Origin: Asticcacaulis sp. AC460
GTDB taxonomy: Bacteria; Pseudomonadota; Alphaproteobacteria; Caulobacterales; Caulobacteraceae
Length of the DNA stretch: 64,000 bases
Assembly: GCF_000495795.1 (NCBI RefSeq)
Contig: NZ_AWGD01000019.1
Coordinates: forward strand, 124,001-188,000
Reading direction: 5' to 3'
Of the stretch, positions 1 through 8,110 are shown piece after piece (position 1 is the stretch's first letter; each line of letters begins with the position of its first letter). A model generated the notes under the pieces. That model did not search any database and had not been told where the DNA came from. It worked only from the letters and a program-made list of their open reading frames with translations. The position numbers were made by a program, and so were the translations under genes.

Positions 1-1310
1 TTGCCCGTGGTGCTCGCGGCGATGACAGTGCCGGCGGCTTCGTCCATCGCCGTGACGCGGTATTTGGTCTGTTTGTAGTCTTCGCGCTGCGCGGGTCTCG
101 GATCTTGCACACATTGACCGGAGCCGTGAGCCGACGAAATAGCACCGGTGTTAGCGGAATAGGGAACGATCCGGAATTCGTTGGAGTGCTTAGCCGGTCC
201 AGTATGGCGGATGTCGGCGACGGAAAAGTTACCTTGCCCGGGCGAGCGAGCCGAGGTGACGACACCGGCCGTGTCTTCGTAGCGCAGGACGCCGTACTGG
301 CTGTATTGTTCGGCGTTCGCAGGCGGGCGCATGTCAGCCACGCTGAAGGCGCCGTTGCTGGGCGTCGATCGGCCGGCCACGGTGCCCATCGGGTCGCCCC
401 AGGTGTTCACGCCCAGGTAACCGGCGCGGTATTCCGGCACGATCAGGAAGTCCTTCAGATAGCCGTCTTCGACGTTCAGCTTGTTGAGGCTGCGCCAGTC
501 GCTACCGGCTTCGACGAAGGCCAGGCGGACCCATGTCTTCCATTGCAGCGAGGGGATGCGGTGCATCGGGCCGCCGGCAGGGTCGCCGGGCAGTGGCATC
601 AGGTCGAGGACTTCGCCGACACCGCGCAGCTTGTGCTTCGGCGGCTGGTACAGGAAGGGCGGCACCTTTTCAGGGTGACGGGCGACCATCAGGAAGCGCT
701 TGCGGCTTTGGGCGAGGTTGCCGATTTCGCCGCAGTCGTGTTCGGTCTCGGCGTATTGGTAGCCGTAGGACCGGAACAAGGCCTGGATCAGATCGAGCAG
801 GCGACGGCCGCGCGTGCGGATGCGGGGGACGTTTTCGAAGATAATCAGGCCCGGCGGGTCGTTCTTCCACGTTTCGAGCATGAGCCAGACGCCGCGCAGG
901 GTCAGCTCGTTGAGGGCCTGGTACTTGTCGGTCAAAGACGTGGTCTGAGACAGAAGACCGGAGAAGCCTTTGCACGGGGCGGACAGGAAGACGATGTCGG
1001 GGCGTTCGAAGCCGGCGGCGCGCTGGATATCGGCCGGGGTGGCTTCGCGCCAGCCAGGAGGCGGGGCTTTGCCGTGAAAGGCGATGTACTGTTCAAGGGT
1101 GAACAGGTCCATGCAGGTGCCCTTCACGCCGGCGAAGCGGTCGAAGTTGGCGATGGCGTCTTTATCGACGTCGATGCCGCCGATGCAGCGCATCTGGGCT
1201 TCGAGGTTGCCCAGGCGGGCCGTGCCTTCGTTGAAGCCGGCGGCGCCCATGCCAATGCCGCAGAAGAAGTGGAAGTGGGTGAATTCGCGGGTTTCGAGGC
1301 GCAGGCTCAT
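1..1310 (-). CDS. DNA (cytosine-5) methyltransferase, C-terminus cut by window edge
   Basis: Reading the minus strand from the ATG at 1310 gives an open frame of at least 436 codons that runs off the left edge, so the C-terminus is missing. Motif I (FHFFCGIGMGAAGF, about residues 13-26) binds AdoMet. Motif IV is APCKGFSG with the catalytic Cys at about 113, and motif VI is FENVPRI at about 158-164. These define a C5 cytosine methyltransferase. Motif IV has PCK where PCQ is usual. The start overlaps the upstream membrane-protein gene by ATGA, so the two are probably translationally coupled in the prophage early operon. Likely role, by inference: modifying phage DNA against host restriction. 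Target sequence unknown. Confidence 0.9.
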   Translation of the reverse strand, partial: MSLRLETREFTHFHFFCGIGMGAAGFNEGTARLGNLEAQMRCIGGIDVDKDAIANFDRFAGVKGTCMDLFTLEQYIAFHGKAPPPGWREATPADIQRAAGFERPDIVFLSAPCKGFSGLLSQTTSLTDKYQALNELTLRGVWLMLETWKNDPPGLIIFENVPRIRTRGRRLLDLIQALFRSYGYQYAETEHDCGEIGNLAQSRKRFLMVARHPEKVPPFLYQPPKHKLRGVGEVLDLMPLPGDPAGGPMHRIPSLQWKTWVRLAFVEAGSDWRSLNKLNVEDGYLKDFLIVPEYRAGYLGVNTWGDPMGTVAGRSTPSNGAFSVADMRPPANAEQYSQYGVLRYEDTAGVVTSARSPGQGNFSVADIRHTGPAKHSNEFRIVPYSANTGAISSAHGSGQCVQDPRPAQREDYKQTKYRVTAMDEAAGTVIAASTTG

Positions 1311-1549
1311 GCTGCACCTACGATCATGAAGATGCAGGCCATCGTCCACAGAGCGGCGGCGACGCCATAGGCAATGGATCCGGCAATCCAGAACCACGAT
1401 ACGGCTTTGACGTAGTACCAGTAGCCGCCGGCGTTGCCTTTGCGGTCGGCTTCGTTGCCCTTACCGATGTGGTACAGGGTGGCGGCCGAAAGGGCGATCG
1501 CGAGGGCGGTCACACCTACTGCCAGGGCAATAATCGTTAGAATGAACAT
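1307..1549 (-). CDS. Small two-helix membrane protein
   Basis: An 80-residue protein with two hydrophobic segments (residues about 1-25 and 45-78) separated by a short polar loop containing a KGNEADRKGN stretch. A longer frame begins at 1567, but GAGGAG sits about 7 bases before the ATG at 1549, so I chose that start. The stop overlaps the start of the cytosine methyltransferase (ATGA). No family recognised. Position within a coupled early phage operon suggests an accessory membrane function; I cannot say more. Confidence 0.7.
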   Translation of the reverse strand: MFILTIIALAVGVTALAIALSAATLYHIGKGNEADRKGNAGGYWYYVKAVSWFWIAGSIAYGVAAALWTMACIFMIVGAA

Positions 1550-1582
1550 GCTGTTTCTCCTCAGCATTGGGGTGGTGGTCGC

Positions 1583-1912
1583 CTAAGCGGCCTTGTTTTT
1601 CAGGGTGGCGGTGATGTCGGCCTGGGCGGTTCGAAGGTCGGCGAAGCTCATGCCGTCGATGACTTTGGCCATCAGCAGAAACGAGTTGCCGACCGTCCAG
1701 TCGCGGCCGTGGACCAGGGTTTCGTTCGGATCGAAGCCGATGCCGCTCGACAGCGTGAACTGGTTGGGCGGCATCTGGAGCAGTTGGGCCAGGTACTGAA
1801 TGACCTGCGACGGCGTGGGCTCCGGAATGACCGGCCAGCGCGCGAAGTCGGAGCCGGGAAGGTCTTCGCAACCCGGCGCCGCCCGCGTGAGGTAGATCCT
1901 GACGAACGCCAT
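1583..1912 (-). CDS. Hypothetical early prophage protein
   Basis: 109 residues, soluble, starting three bases after the stop of the FtsK-gamma/GapR fusion gene. The first residues are MAFVRIYL, followed by a PEPTPSQVIQYL stretch. No cysteine cluster, membrane segment or known motif was seen. Codon use matches its neighbours, and the tight spacing supports membership of the same early operon. Function unknown. Confidence 0.65.
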   Translation of the reverse strand: MAFVRIYLTRAAPGCEDLPGSDFARWPVIPEPTPSQVIQYLAQLLQMPPNQFTLSSGIGFDPNETLVHGRDWTVGNSFLLMAKVIDGMSFADLRTAQADITATLKNKAA

Positions 1913-1915
1913 CGG

Positions 1916-2659
1916 TCACATGCCGATGCTGGAAATGTAGAGGTCGAAGATGGCGTCCTCTTCCTCGCGTTTGACCTTGTCCTTCTTGCGGAAGGTCACG
2001 ACGCGCTTCAGGATCTGGACATCAAAGCCTTCGCCTTTGGCTTCGGCGTAGACTTCCTTGATGTCGTTCGCGATGACGGCCTTGTCCTCTTCCAGTCGTT
2101 CCACGCGCTCGATAATCGTACGCAGGCGGGTCTGGGCGGCGCCGGTGATGACGTCGTTCGAGCTGATCGAGGCGGCATCGCCGCTGGCGATCGTCCGGCA
2201 CAGGGCCGCGTTCTCGATCTTGGCGCGGTCGGTACCGCCGCAGGGCTGGCAAACCAGGTACGTGCCCAGGGAGATACTCTCGCGGGTTTCCCAGCCAGCG
2301 GGCAGGCCGCTGCAATATTCGGTCGCATCGCACCGGGCGCATTCGTAGGTTTTCGGCGGGCCTTTAGGCTCGGCAGGTGCGGGCGGGGCCGGAGTTGAAG
2401 GAAGATACCCCTCCACCGCTTCGCGGTCCCCCTCCCCACGCTGTGGAGAGGAGAAGGAAGACGGATCTGTCGGGCCGACCAGAATGTCACGCTTCCCGAC
2501 GTGGTCGGCAGCGGTGACGACGCCGTTCTTTTCCATCCGCTCCATCAATTCGGCGGCGGAGTTGTAGCTGATTTGCAGCCTGCGCTGGATGAAGCTGGTC
2601 GAGGCTTTGCGGTCGTTGGTCACCGCGAAGACGGCCTTGTTATACAGATCGTCGGCCAT
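1916..2659 (-). CDS. FtsK-gamma winged helix / zinc ribbon / GapR-like fusion protein
   Basis: 247 residues in three parts. Residues about 4-60 ([40 protein letters not shown]) closely match the gamma winged-helix domain of FtsK/SpoIIIE, which reads KOPS-type sequence. Residues about 107-154 carry Cys107, 110, 116, 137, 140 and 154, a likely zinc ribbon. Residues about 176-247 ([31 protein letters not shown]) match GapR/DUF2312, an alphaproteobacterial protein that clamps overtwisted AT-rich DNA ahead of replication. A palindromic repeat inserted in frame encodes residues about 66-86. It lies in the early operon just after a methyltransferase and primase-helicase, which suggests a role in phage DNA replication or in exploiting host chromosome organisation (inference). 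Confidence 0.85.
   Translation of the reverse strand: MADDLYNKAVFAVTNDRKASTSFIQRRLQISYNSAAELMERMEKNGVVTAADHVGKRDILVGPTDPSSFSSPQRGEGDREAVEGYLPSTPAPPAPAEPKGPPKTYECARCDATEYCSGLPAGWETRESISLGTYLVCQPCGGTDRAKIENAALCRTIASGDAASISSNDVITGAAQTRLRTIIERVERLEEDKAVIANDIKEVYAEAKGEGFDVQILKRVVTFRKKDKVKREEEDAIFDLYISSIGM
2401..2464. repeat. Palindromic repeat inserted in frame in a coding gene
   Basis: A GC-rich, partly self-complementary stretch (CCCTCCACCGCTTCGCGG, then CTCCCC, TGTGGAGAGG) resembles the short interspersed palindromic elements usual between genes. Here it lies inside the FtsK-gamma/GapR fusion gene and is translated as a hydrophilic linker ([15 protein letters not shown]). It separates the winged helix from the zinc ribbon without breaking the frame. 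Confidence 0.6.
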
Positions 2660-2661
2660 GG

Positions 2662-3426
2662 TCAGGACGCCTTGACCAAGGTCAGGATGACGGTGTTGAC
2701 GTCCGTGCCGCTGGCCTTGAACGAACCGGCGGGCAGTTCTTCGAATTCGGGGCTGTGGGCGGCGATGGCTTCGCGGAAGGCCTGGGTTTTGCGGTTCTCG
2801 CGGAACATGACGCCGGCGGCCATGACGGCGACCAGGCGCCCGCCGACTTTGAGGAAATCAATCGCGCGCAGGACGTGGTCGAGGTCGACCTGCTTGGCGA
2901 ACGGCGGGTTCATCACTACGCGGTCGTATTTGCGCAGCTCGGAATCCAGCGCCAGGAAGTCCATGTTGGCGACGGCGAAGTGCTTGGGTTTAAAATCTTC
3001 GAAAAGCCTTGCCAGCTTGTCGTAGTTCTTCCGGTCGTATTCGATAGCCGTGACGTTACAGCCGGCTTCCAGCAGGCGGCGGGCGATCTTTCCGGTACCA
3101 GCGGACGGTTCCAGAGCGTCGAGACCTTCCGAAAGTTCGGCCTTTTCGATCACGCGATCGAGGGCGGCGCCGGTCGTTTCGAAGAAGCCGATCTCCTGGG
3201 GCGTGGTGACCGTGCCGGCTTCGATCAGTTCGTGCAGGGCGGTTTCGTGTTCGACGTCGGCGTGCTGGTAGACCTTGGGGCCTTTGGCCCATTTGAAACC
3301 GGCGGCTTCCAGGGCCTTTTTGACCTGGGGGAACACGCCTTTGTCGAGCTGTTCGACGATGCGGATGCCGTTGGGCAGGATTTCGGCGCGGCGCAGGATG
3401 TCGATCACATGAGGGGCGACCTTCAT
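2662..3426 (-). CDS. Phage N6-adenine-type DNA methyltransferase
   Basis: 254 residues. The AdoMet-binding motif I is [11 protein letters not shown] (about 103-113), and the catalytic motif IV is NPPF (173-176) after DRVVM, as in amino-methyltransferases (N6-adenine or N4-cytosine). The N-terminal 90 residues lack obvious motifs and may help in DNA recognition. It starts one base after the primase-helicase stop and is followed by the GapR fusion, so it is an early gene. With the cytosine methyltransferase 1.3 kb downstream, the phage may carry two base modifications. No restriction endonuclease is seen beside it, so I regard it as an orphan modification enzyme. Confidence 0.85.
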   Translation of the reverse strand: MKVAPHVIDILRRAEILPNGIRIVEQLDKGVFPQVKKALEAAGFKWAKGPKVYQHADVEHETALHELIEAGTVTTPQEIGFFETTGAALDRVIEKAELSEGLDALEPSAGTGKIARRLLEAGCNVTAIEYDRKNYDKLARLFEDFKPKHFAVANMDFLALDSELRKYDRVVMNPPFAKQVDLDHVLRAIDFLKVGGRLVAVMAAGVMFRENRKTQAFREAIAAHSPEFEELPAGSFKASGTDVNTVILTLVKAS

Positions 3427-3427
3427 G

Positions 3428-6124
3428 TCAGTTACCTTTCTTGTTGGCAGGGGAGCGTAGGAACACCCAGCAGTGCAGGTGTTTTTCGATGACGGTGTTG
3501 ACCGTCGTGGCCTCGACGAACGGTCGGGACTTCGAGGATTTCAGATGCTTTTTGAGATCGTCCAGCGGCGGGCAGGTGTTGCCGGAATTGCGGCAGGCCG
3601 CTTCGAACTGGAACAGGTTGATGGCGATCTTTTCAGCAGGCGAGCGGTGCAGGTTGACCGGCGGCTTCTTCTTGAGGTCTTCCAGATTGGCGGTCGGGTC
3701 TTCGCGGCTTTCCAGCAGGTCGAACATTTCCCAGAAGTTCGCCACCATCGGGTGGTCGGACTCCATCGACCGGTCGCGGGCGGCGGCCAGGCCGTTGATG
3801 TGTTCGTGGGTTTCGAACAGCATGCTGTCCGGGATCTTCATCACCGCTGCCAAGGCATCGAGGCCGGCGTGCAGCTGGGCATGGCATTTGCGGACGCGGG
3901 CGTGCCGGATCTTCTGTTTGCCGAGGTCGGCTTCCCACTTGGTGAAACCGGCGCGGAAGGCGGCCATGTAATCGGCCTCGCGCTTGATGATGTGGATCAT
4001 GACGCCGGAGACGGAATCGCGCGGCCACTGTTCGATCTTTTCGGCGGCGGACTTGGTGGCCGGCGACCAGCCTTCCTTTGTCCATTCGGTGGACATGATC
4101 CGCGACAATACCGGTTCTTCGGAATTGACCGGGTTGTTCTGTTCGATGATCAGGGCGCCGCGGAAGGGCGGTTCATAGGTTTCGTTGCCGCCCGACTTGA
4201 CGCCGGTGGCGCGGCCGATCTGGCCGTTGAACAGGCCCTTGATTTCCGACCAGTCAAAGCGTTTGGCGTGAGGTGTCGTCTCGCTGCGGTCGGATTCCAC
4301 GAAGACGACGGGCAGGTTGGCCACACGCGACAGGGTGCGGATATAGCCGACCATGGTCGATTTCGACGGGTCGATGCCTTCGTAGCTGTCGTTGATCAGA
4401 CCTGCCAATTTCCAGAGAAACAGAATAATGGTCGATTTGCCGGTATTGGCCTTGCCGTGCATTTCGAGGTAGCCGAGCGAGGCGTATTCGGCGCGGATCT
4501 GTTCGGCGAAGAAGGCCATCACCCAGAAAACGACGGTGACCAGGCCGTTGCCGCGCCAGGCGGTGAAGACGACGTCCAGCCAGGATGTGTCGAGCTGGTC
4601 GGGATCGTATTTGTGCGACAGCATTTTCTGCTGCGACTTGATCTTCAGCTGGACGCCGCCCAGGTCGTAATAGTCTTCGGCGTTGACGTTGACGACGCGG
4701 CCCTTGTGGACGGCGTAGTCGCCCAGGACCCAGGCCTGGTGTTCGCGGGAATAGCCGGTGAAGCCCAGGGCCTCGATCTTCTTGGCGACCTCGATCTGGC
4801 GCGCCATGATGCGGTCCAACTGGAAGGTCGAGCCGGTCCATTGGCCCGGTGACACGGACATCAGGCGCTTTTTGAATTCGCCCGCGGCGGACAGCATCGA
4901 GCCGCTGAAGGTGGCCTTGGTGTTGGAATTGTCGCGCGGGAAGTTGAGCTGCAGAAACCACTGACCTTCGTCGGTCAGCTTGTCGTACTGGAAATACAGG
5001 ACCTGAAAGGCGCAGTTGCCGATCTGGTTGACCTCGACACAGTGTCTCGCCGCGGCCTTGGGCGTGATGCCGTCTTTCGACATCATTTCTTCCATGCGGG
5101 CGGTGTTGAAGCTGGCCCAGTAGGTGCGGGCCTTGTGGACGAAGGGAAAGGACGTCCATTCGTGCTTTTCGTGCAGTAGCAGGGCCTTGTCGGTGGCGGT
5201 CTCGGCCAGCAGCACGCGACCGTTCCACAGGTAGCCCTTGATATCGTCGGGCGTCAGTTTGCCGGCCAGCTTCAGGTCGTTCCAGTCGGCCTTGTCGGTT
5301 TCGCCTTCCGGCCGGGGCTGGGCGGCGGTGGCGAGCCAGCCTTCGTCGATGGCCTTGGCAACGAACTTGCGGGTGTATTCGGTACCGGCGCGGCCAATAT
5401 CGAGGGCGAAGACGAGACGCGGGCGCTTTTTCAGGTTCTGCCGCTCGACTTCCTGGCGGAGTCGGGCGAGGAAGTGCTCCGGCCAGTTGTTGCAGGACAT
5501 CAGCGAGACGGCATGCAGGCCTGCGCCGGGGTTGGGATCGCGCAGGGCCCAGGCGTCGAAGATACCTTCGGCCAACCAGATGTCGTTGGCGCGGGCCAGG
5601 ACCTCAATCGGCTGGTCCGGGGCATGCCAGACATGGCCGGCATGGGAGCCGCCATATTTGAAGCGGGCCTTCTTGTCGAAGCGGCCGGGCTGATCAATCA
5701 GGCGTTCCCACCAGGTGTCGTTGGGCAGGGGGAAGCGGACGGTGGCCGTGGTCAGGCGGCGGTCGCGGTCGGCGTAGGTTTCCTGGCTGTAGCAGCCGCG
5801 CATGTTGAGCAGGTTGAGGCCGCGGTTGTGGTAGAGGTAGGCGTCGGCGGCGGCGTTCGGGTCGGTTTCGGTCGCCTTGAACCGGTTTGACCAGGTATCG
5901 AAGATTTCGGGGTAGTGTTTGCGGACGCTGACTTCGTTGCCGCAATTGTCGGCACGGCCGCAGCGCAGGACCCATGGGGCGGATTTGCGGGTGAACAGTT
6001 CCTTCTTGCCGCAGGACGGGCACAGGCCCTTTTGCAGCCAGTCGCCGTTGCCCTTAAAGCCGAACTCGGCCGTGATGCGTTGCACCACGTCTTCGAGAAT
6101 ATGTGCGTCGTCGGGTCGGGACAT
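3428..6124 (-). CDS. Primase-helicase for phage replication (zinc finger, Toprim, ATPase)
   Basis: 898 residues. The N-terminal zinc finger has Cys35, Cys38, Cys55 and Cys61 (CPSCG, RCGRADNCG). A Toprim core follows: WLAEGIFDAWAL at 183-194 with Glu186, and FALDIGRAG at 239-247. A superfamily 3-like or D5-like ATPase lies in the C-terminal half with Walker A GKANTGKST (557-565) and a hydrophobic strand ending VFVESD near 605. This layout combines primer synthesis and unwinding, as in P4 alpha-type proteins, and replaces the rolling-circle protein A of P2. It therefore predicts a P4-like iteron origin rather than a nick site. Its stop is one base before the adenine methyltransferase start. Confidence 0.85.
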   Translation of the reverse strand: MSRPDDAHILEDVVQRITAEFGFKGNGDWLQKGLCPSCGKKELFTRKSAPWVLRCGRADNCGNEVSVRKHYPEIFDTWSNRFKATETDPNAAADAYLYHNRGLNLLNMRGCYSQETYADRDRRLTTATVRFPLPNDTWWERLIDQPGRFDKKARFKYGGSHAGHVWHAPDQPIEVLARANDIWLAEGIFDAWALRDPNPGAGLHAVSLMSCNNWPEHFLARLRQEVERQNLKKRPRLVFALDIGRAGTEYTRKFVAKAIDEGWLATAAQPRPEGETDKADWNDLKLAGKLTPDDIKGYLWNGRVLLAETATDKALLLHEKHEWTSFPFVHKARTYWASFNTARMEEMMSKDGITPKAAARHCVEVNQIGNCAFQVLYFQYDKLTDEGQWFLQLNFPRDNSNTKATFSGSMLSAAGEFKKRLMSVSPGQWTGSTFQLDRIMARQIEVAKKIEALGFTGYSREHQAWVLGDYAVHKGRVVNVNAEDYYDLGGVQLKIKSQQKMLSHKYDPDQLDTSWLDVVFTAWRGNGLVTVVFWVMAFFAEQIRAEYASLGYLEMHGKANTGKSTIILFLWKLAGLINDSYEGIDPSKSTMVGYIRTLSRVANLPVVFVESDRSETTPHAKRFDWSEIKGLFNGQIGRATGVKSGGNETYEPPFRGALIIEQNNPVNSEEPVLSRIMSTEWTKEGWSPATKSAAEKIEQWPRDSVSGVMIHIIKREADYMAAFRAGFTKWEADLGKQKIRHARVRKCHAQLHAGLDALAAVMKIPDSMLFETHEHINGLAAARDRSMESDHPMVANFWEMFDLLESREDPTANLEDLKKKPPVNLHRSPAEKIAINLFQFEAACRNSGNTCPPLDDLKKHLKSSKSRPFVEATTVNTVIEKHLHCWVFLRSPANKKGN

Positions 6125-6208
6125 CAGGGGCTTTCAATCGGCAAGGCGGTAGCGTTCGCCCGGACAGGACGGGCGGCGGGTGGTGGTATGGGTTGTCCGG
6201 AAGGCCGG

Positions 6209-6514
6209 TTACCCGGAGGGCGGTGGCGAAGATTGCTGCCTGGGGCGCAGTCTCAGGAAGGGGACGCTTTCGATGCCGCCGGCAGGCGGCGAAACCGTGG
6301 TGATGTAGGTGTTGTGGTTGATCCAGGTATGGCCGCAATCGTGGTTCGGGCAGACGTAGCGGATCTCGATGACCTGACGGCTGAGGACTTCCGATGATCG
6401 GACCAGCGCCTTAGTGGCGCAGACTGGACATGGGAAGGTCGGTTGGCGGTTAAAGGTCCGCGCGCCATCGGTTGCGTTGACGGCGCCCCAGCGCTTGCTT
6501 TCCGGTTTATTCAT
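6209..6514 (-). CDS. ogr: Ogr/Delta-type zinc-finger activator of late transcription
   Basis: 101 residues. Cys29, Cys32, Cys55 and Cys60 give the spacing C-x2-C-x22-C-x4-C that defines the P2 Ogr / P4 Delta family, with typical neighbours (FPCPVC, EVLSRQVIEIRYVC, DCGHTWI). These proteins bind upstream of late promoters and recruit host RNA polymerase. P2 Ogr is about 72 residues, so this one has extra N- and C-terminal tails. In P2 the gene lies after D at the late end. Here it sits in the early operon ahead of the primase-helicase, so its synthesis should depend directly on the repressor-controlled early promoter. Candidate targets are the three palindromes at 20057, 22907 and 34273. Confidence 0.85.
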   Translation of the reverse strand: MNKPESKRWGAVNATDGARTFNRQPTFPCPVCATKALVRSSEVLSRQVIEIRYVCPNHDCGHTWINHNTYITTVSPPAGGIESVPFLRLRPRQQSSPPPSG

Positions 6515-6541
6515 GTCCTGGCCCCTGTGGTACGCGGTTTA

Positions 6542-7597
6542 CTATTCGGTGATGGTGAAGGCGCGCTGCAGGCGCTGCATTTCGGCCAGGACCTGGGTGA
6601 CCTGACGGGCGGTGACTTGGTCATTGCGGCCGAGCGTTGTGTTCAGCGCCTTGGCGATTTCGTCCGGGTTCATCAGTTCGTCGCGCAGGCGGATGGCTTC
6701 GGCGCCGATCAGTTTGGCGAGCCGCGAGGCGGTGGCGGGCGGTGTGATGCCAGGCGGCGAAACTTCGGTCGGTTGCCCCCCCTTCACTGAAGTTTCGGGC
6801 GGCAGGGCCTGAGGTGGCGTAGCCTCTGTCTTCGCTGGGGACTTGTGACCCTGCATGGCGGTCGGATTGGTGCGACGCAGGCCCAGCTTTATGGCGCGGT
6901 TGCGGATGGCCTGATCGTTCATGACGTAGCCAGCCTGGGCGACGGTGTCACGGATGGTCGCGAACGGCACATCGGCGGGCCAGTCTGCCCTCAGAATGCG
7001 GTCGAGGTGCGCCCATTCGTCCGGGTCGGGCGTCGGGTCGGTGATGGCCAGCGGCGTGAGCGGCGTGGCTTCGATGATGACCGGTTCGGCGGCTGGGGTT
7101 TCCAGCGCCATGGCCTGCTTTTCCGCCTGCCAGACCAGACGGTCGTTGGTTTCCTTGGCGGCGGCTTCGAGTTCTGCGATGCGGGCATTGGCTTGGGCAA
7201 GCTTTTCTTCAAGTCGCAGATTGTCGGAAAACTGGCTGTCCGACACGTTGCCGATGCGCTCGATCTCTGCCCAGTGGCCGGCGATTTCCTCTTTCGCGTC
7301 CTGTTCGAATTTCACCAGCCGGGCGACTTCGTCGATGGCTTCCTTGTCGCCGGTGACCACGCCGACAGCGCCCAGGGCGTGCATGTATGTGCGGTCGGCT
7401 CTTTCGGCGCCAAAGAAGATCGGCTTTGAAGGCGGGGCGAAGGTGTCAGGCCCGAGGACGGTTTCGCAGAGCTTGGACAAGGCCCACGTCACGTCGGTGA
7501 CGTGCGAATGGGGCGGCATGCCCATCTTGGCGCAGGCTTCGACAGCCGAGTGCGCGACACAGAAGGCATACCCGAAGGCGTAGATTTTCCGGCTCAT
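6542..7597 (-). CDS. Coiled-coil early prophage protein
   Basis: 351 residues from the ATG at 7597, which overlaps the preceding small gene by ATGA and has GGGGA just upstream; a longer frame to 7687 has low-complexity Arg/Pro sequence and is unlikely. A coiled coil covers about residues 95-165 (LRLEEKLAQANARIAELEAA). A Pro/Thr-rich linker follows, and the C-terminal third has helical segments resembling DNA-binding repeats (DQAIRNRAIKLGLRR; DEIAKALNTTLGRNDQVTARQV). No family is recognised. Position between the HTH gene and ogr suggests an early regulatory or replication accessory role, but this is inference. Confidence 0.7.
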   Translation of the reverse strand: MSRKIYAFGYAFCVAHSAVEACAKMGMPPHSHVTDVTWALSKLCETVLGPDTFAPPSKPIFFGAERADRTYMHALGAVGVVTGDKEAIDEVARLVKFEQDAKEEIAGHWAEIERIGNVSDSQFSDNLRLEEKLAQANARIAELEAAAKETNDRLVWQAEKQAMALETPAAEPVIIEATPLTPLAITDPTPDPDEWAHLDRILRADWPADVPFATIRDTVAQAGYVMNDQAIRNRAIKLGLRRTNPTAMQGHKSPAKTEATPPQALPPETSVKGGQPTEVSPPGITPPATASRLAKLIGAEAIRLRDELMNPDEIAKALNTTLGRNDQVTARQVTQVLAEMQRLQRAFTITE

Positions 7598-7776
7598 GCC
7601 ATCCCCCGGAAGCGCGGGTTGGCTTCGTGGCCGGCGGGGACGATGCGCTGTTCGGCGCAGGCCGCAAAGACCAGACGCGCCGGGCATTTGGCCCGGACAG
7701 AGGCGACGCCAACGAAGACGCCGGACCTCACCAGGTCAACGGCGGTTTGGACGGGGGAAACGATGACGGCGTTCAC
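7594..7776 (-). CDS. Small early prophage protein, coupled at both ends
   Basis: 60 residues, overlapping its upstream neighbour and its downstream neighbour by ATGA on each side, which is good evidence that it is a real translated link in the operon. It contains a hydrophobic N-terminal half (VDLVRSGVFVGVASV) and two cysteines (KCPARLVFAACAEQ). No recognisable family. Confidence 0.55.
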   Translation of the reverse strand: MNAVIVSPVQTAVDLVRSGVFVGVASVRAKCPARLVFAACAEQRIVPAGHEANPRFRGMA

Positions 7777-8006
7777 TGGTGGACCTCGCTTGAAACGGGC
7801 AGGGACGGAACTTCATGGGCGGTCAGAGCTTTCAGAATGCGCTGGCCGATCTCGCTGTTGGCATCTGGCTCGACTTCGCCACTGGCGATCTTCCGGACCC
7901 ACTCACGCGAGCAGCCGAAAAGACGGCCTGCGTCACGGAAGGTCAGGTGGTTTTCGTGCAACCATTTCTCAAAAGCGGAGCGAGGTCTGTGGCGATTCGT
8001 GATCAT
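7773..8006 (-). CDS. Small HTH protein, first gene of the early operon (Cro/Cox-like position)
   Basis: 77 residues from the ATG at 8006; the frame extends to a TTG at 8042, but that TTG lies in the promoter -35 element. The sequence LTFRDAGRLFGCSREWVRKIASGEVEPD is a helix-turn-helix. It is the first gene leftward from the repressor, transcribed divergently, as Cro or Cox would be. If the TTGACA at 8037-8042 is the -35, the transcript would begin close to the ATG, so the message may be nearly leaderless (inference). Confidence 0.7.
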   Translation of the reverse strand: MITNRHRPRSAFEKWLHENHLTFRDAGRLFGCSREWVRKIASGEVEPDANSEIGQRILKALTAHEVPSLPVSSEVHQ

Positions 8007-8025
8007 TCTGTTGCGCTTCACGTGA

Positions 8026-8045
8026 TTTGTTGCTTTTGTCAACCA
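8026..8045 (-). promoter_or_regulatory. Left early operator/promoter, identical to 8667-8686
   Basis: Minus-strand TGGTTGACAAAAGCAACAAA is a 20-bp perfect match to the plus-strand copy at 8667-8686. It contains a GTTG...CAAC dyad and a consensus -35 (TTGACA). It faces the leftward early operon. The repressor gene lies between the two copies, so it is most likely the repressor's operator. Confidence 0.75.
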
Positions 8046-8089
8046 AGATGCTTAACACCGGGTTAACAAGGAACTGGCAGCAAGTGACT

Positions 8090-8109
8090 GGCGCAAACTA
8101 TTTTGCGCC
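8090..8109. promoter_or_regulatory. Hairpin-forming inverted repeat just before the repressor start
   Basis: GGCGCAAA and TTTGCGCC form a perfect 8-bp inverted repeat around CTAT, ending one base before the first ATG of the repressor gene. No separate Shine-Dalgarno sequence is evident here. It could be a third operator for autoregulation or a hairpin limiting translation. A TTAAC-N5-GTTAA dyad also lies upstream at about 8052-8066. Confidence 0.5.
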
Positions 8110-8110
8110 C

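Noticed and set aside
105..1370. A 421-codon plus-strand open frame
   Set aside because: It lies antisense to the cytosine methyltransferase, whose motifs are clear. High GC makes long shadow frames common.
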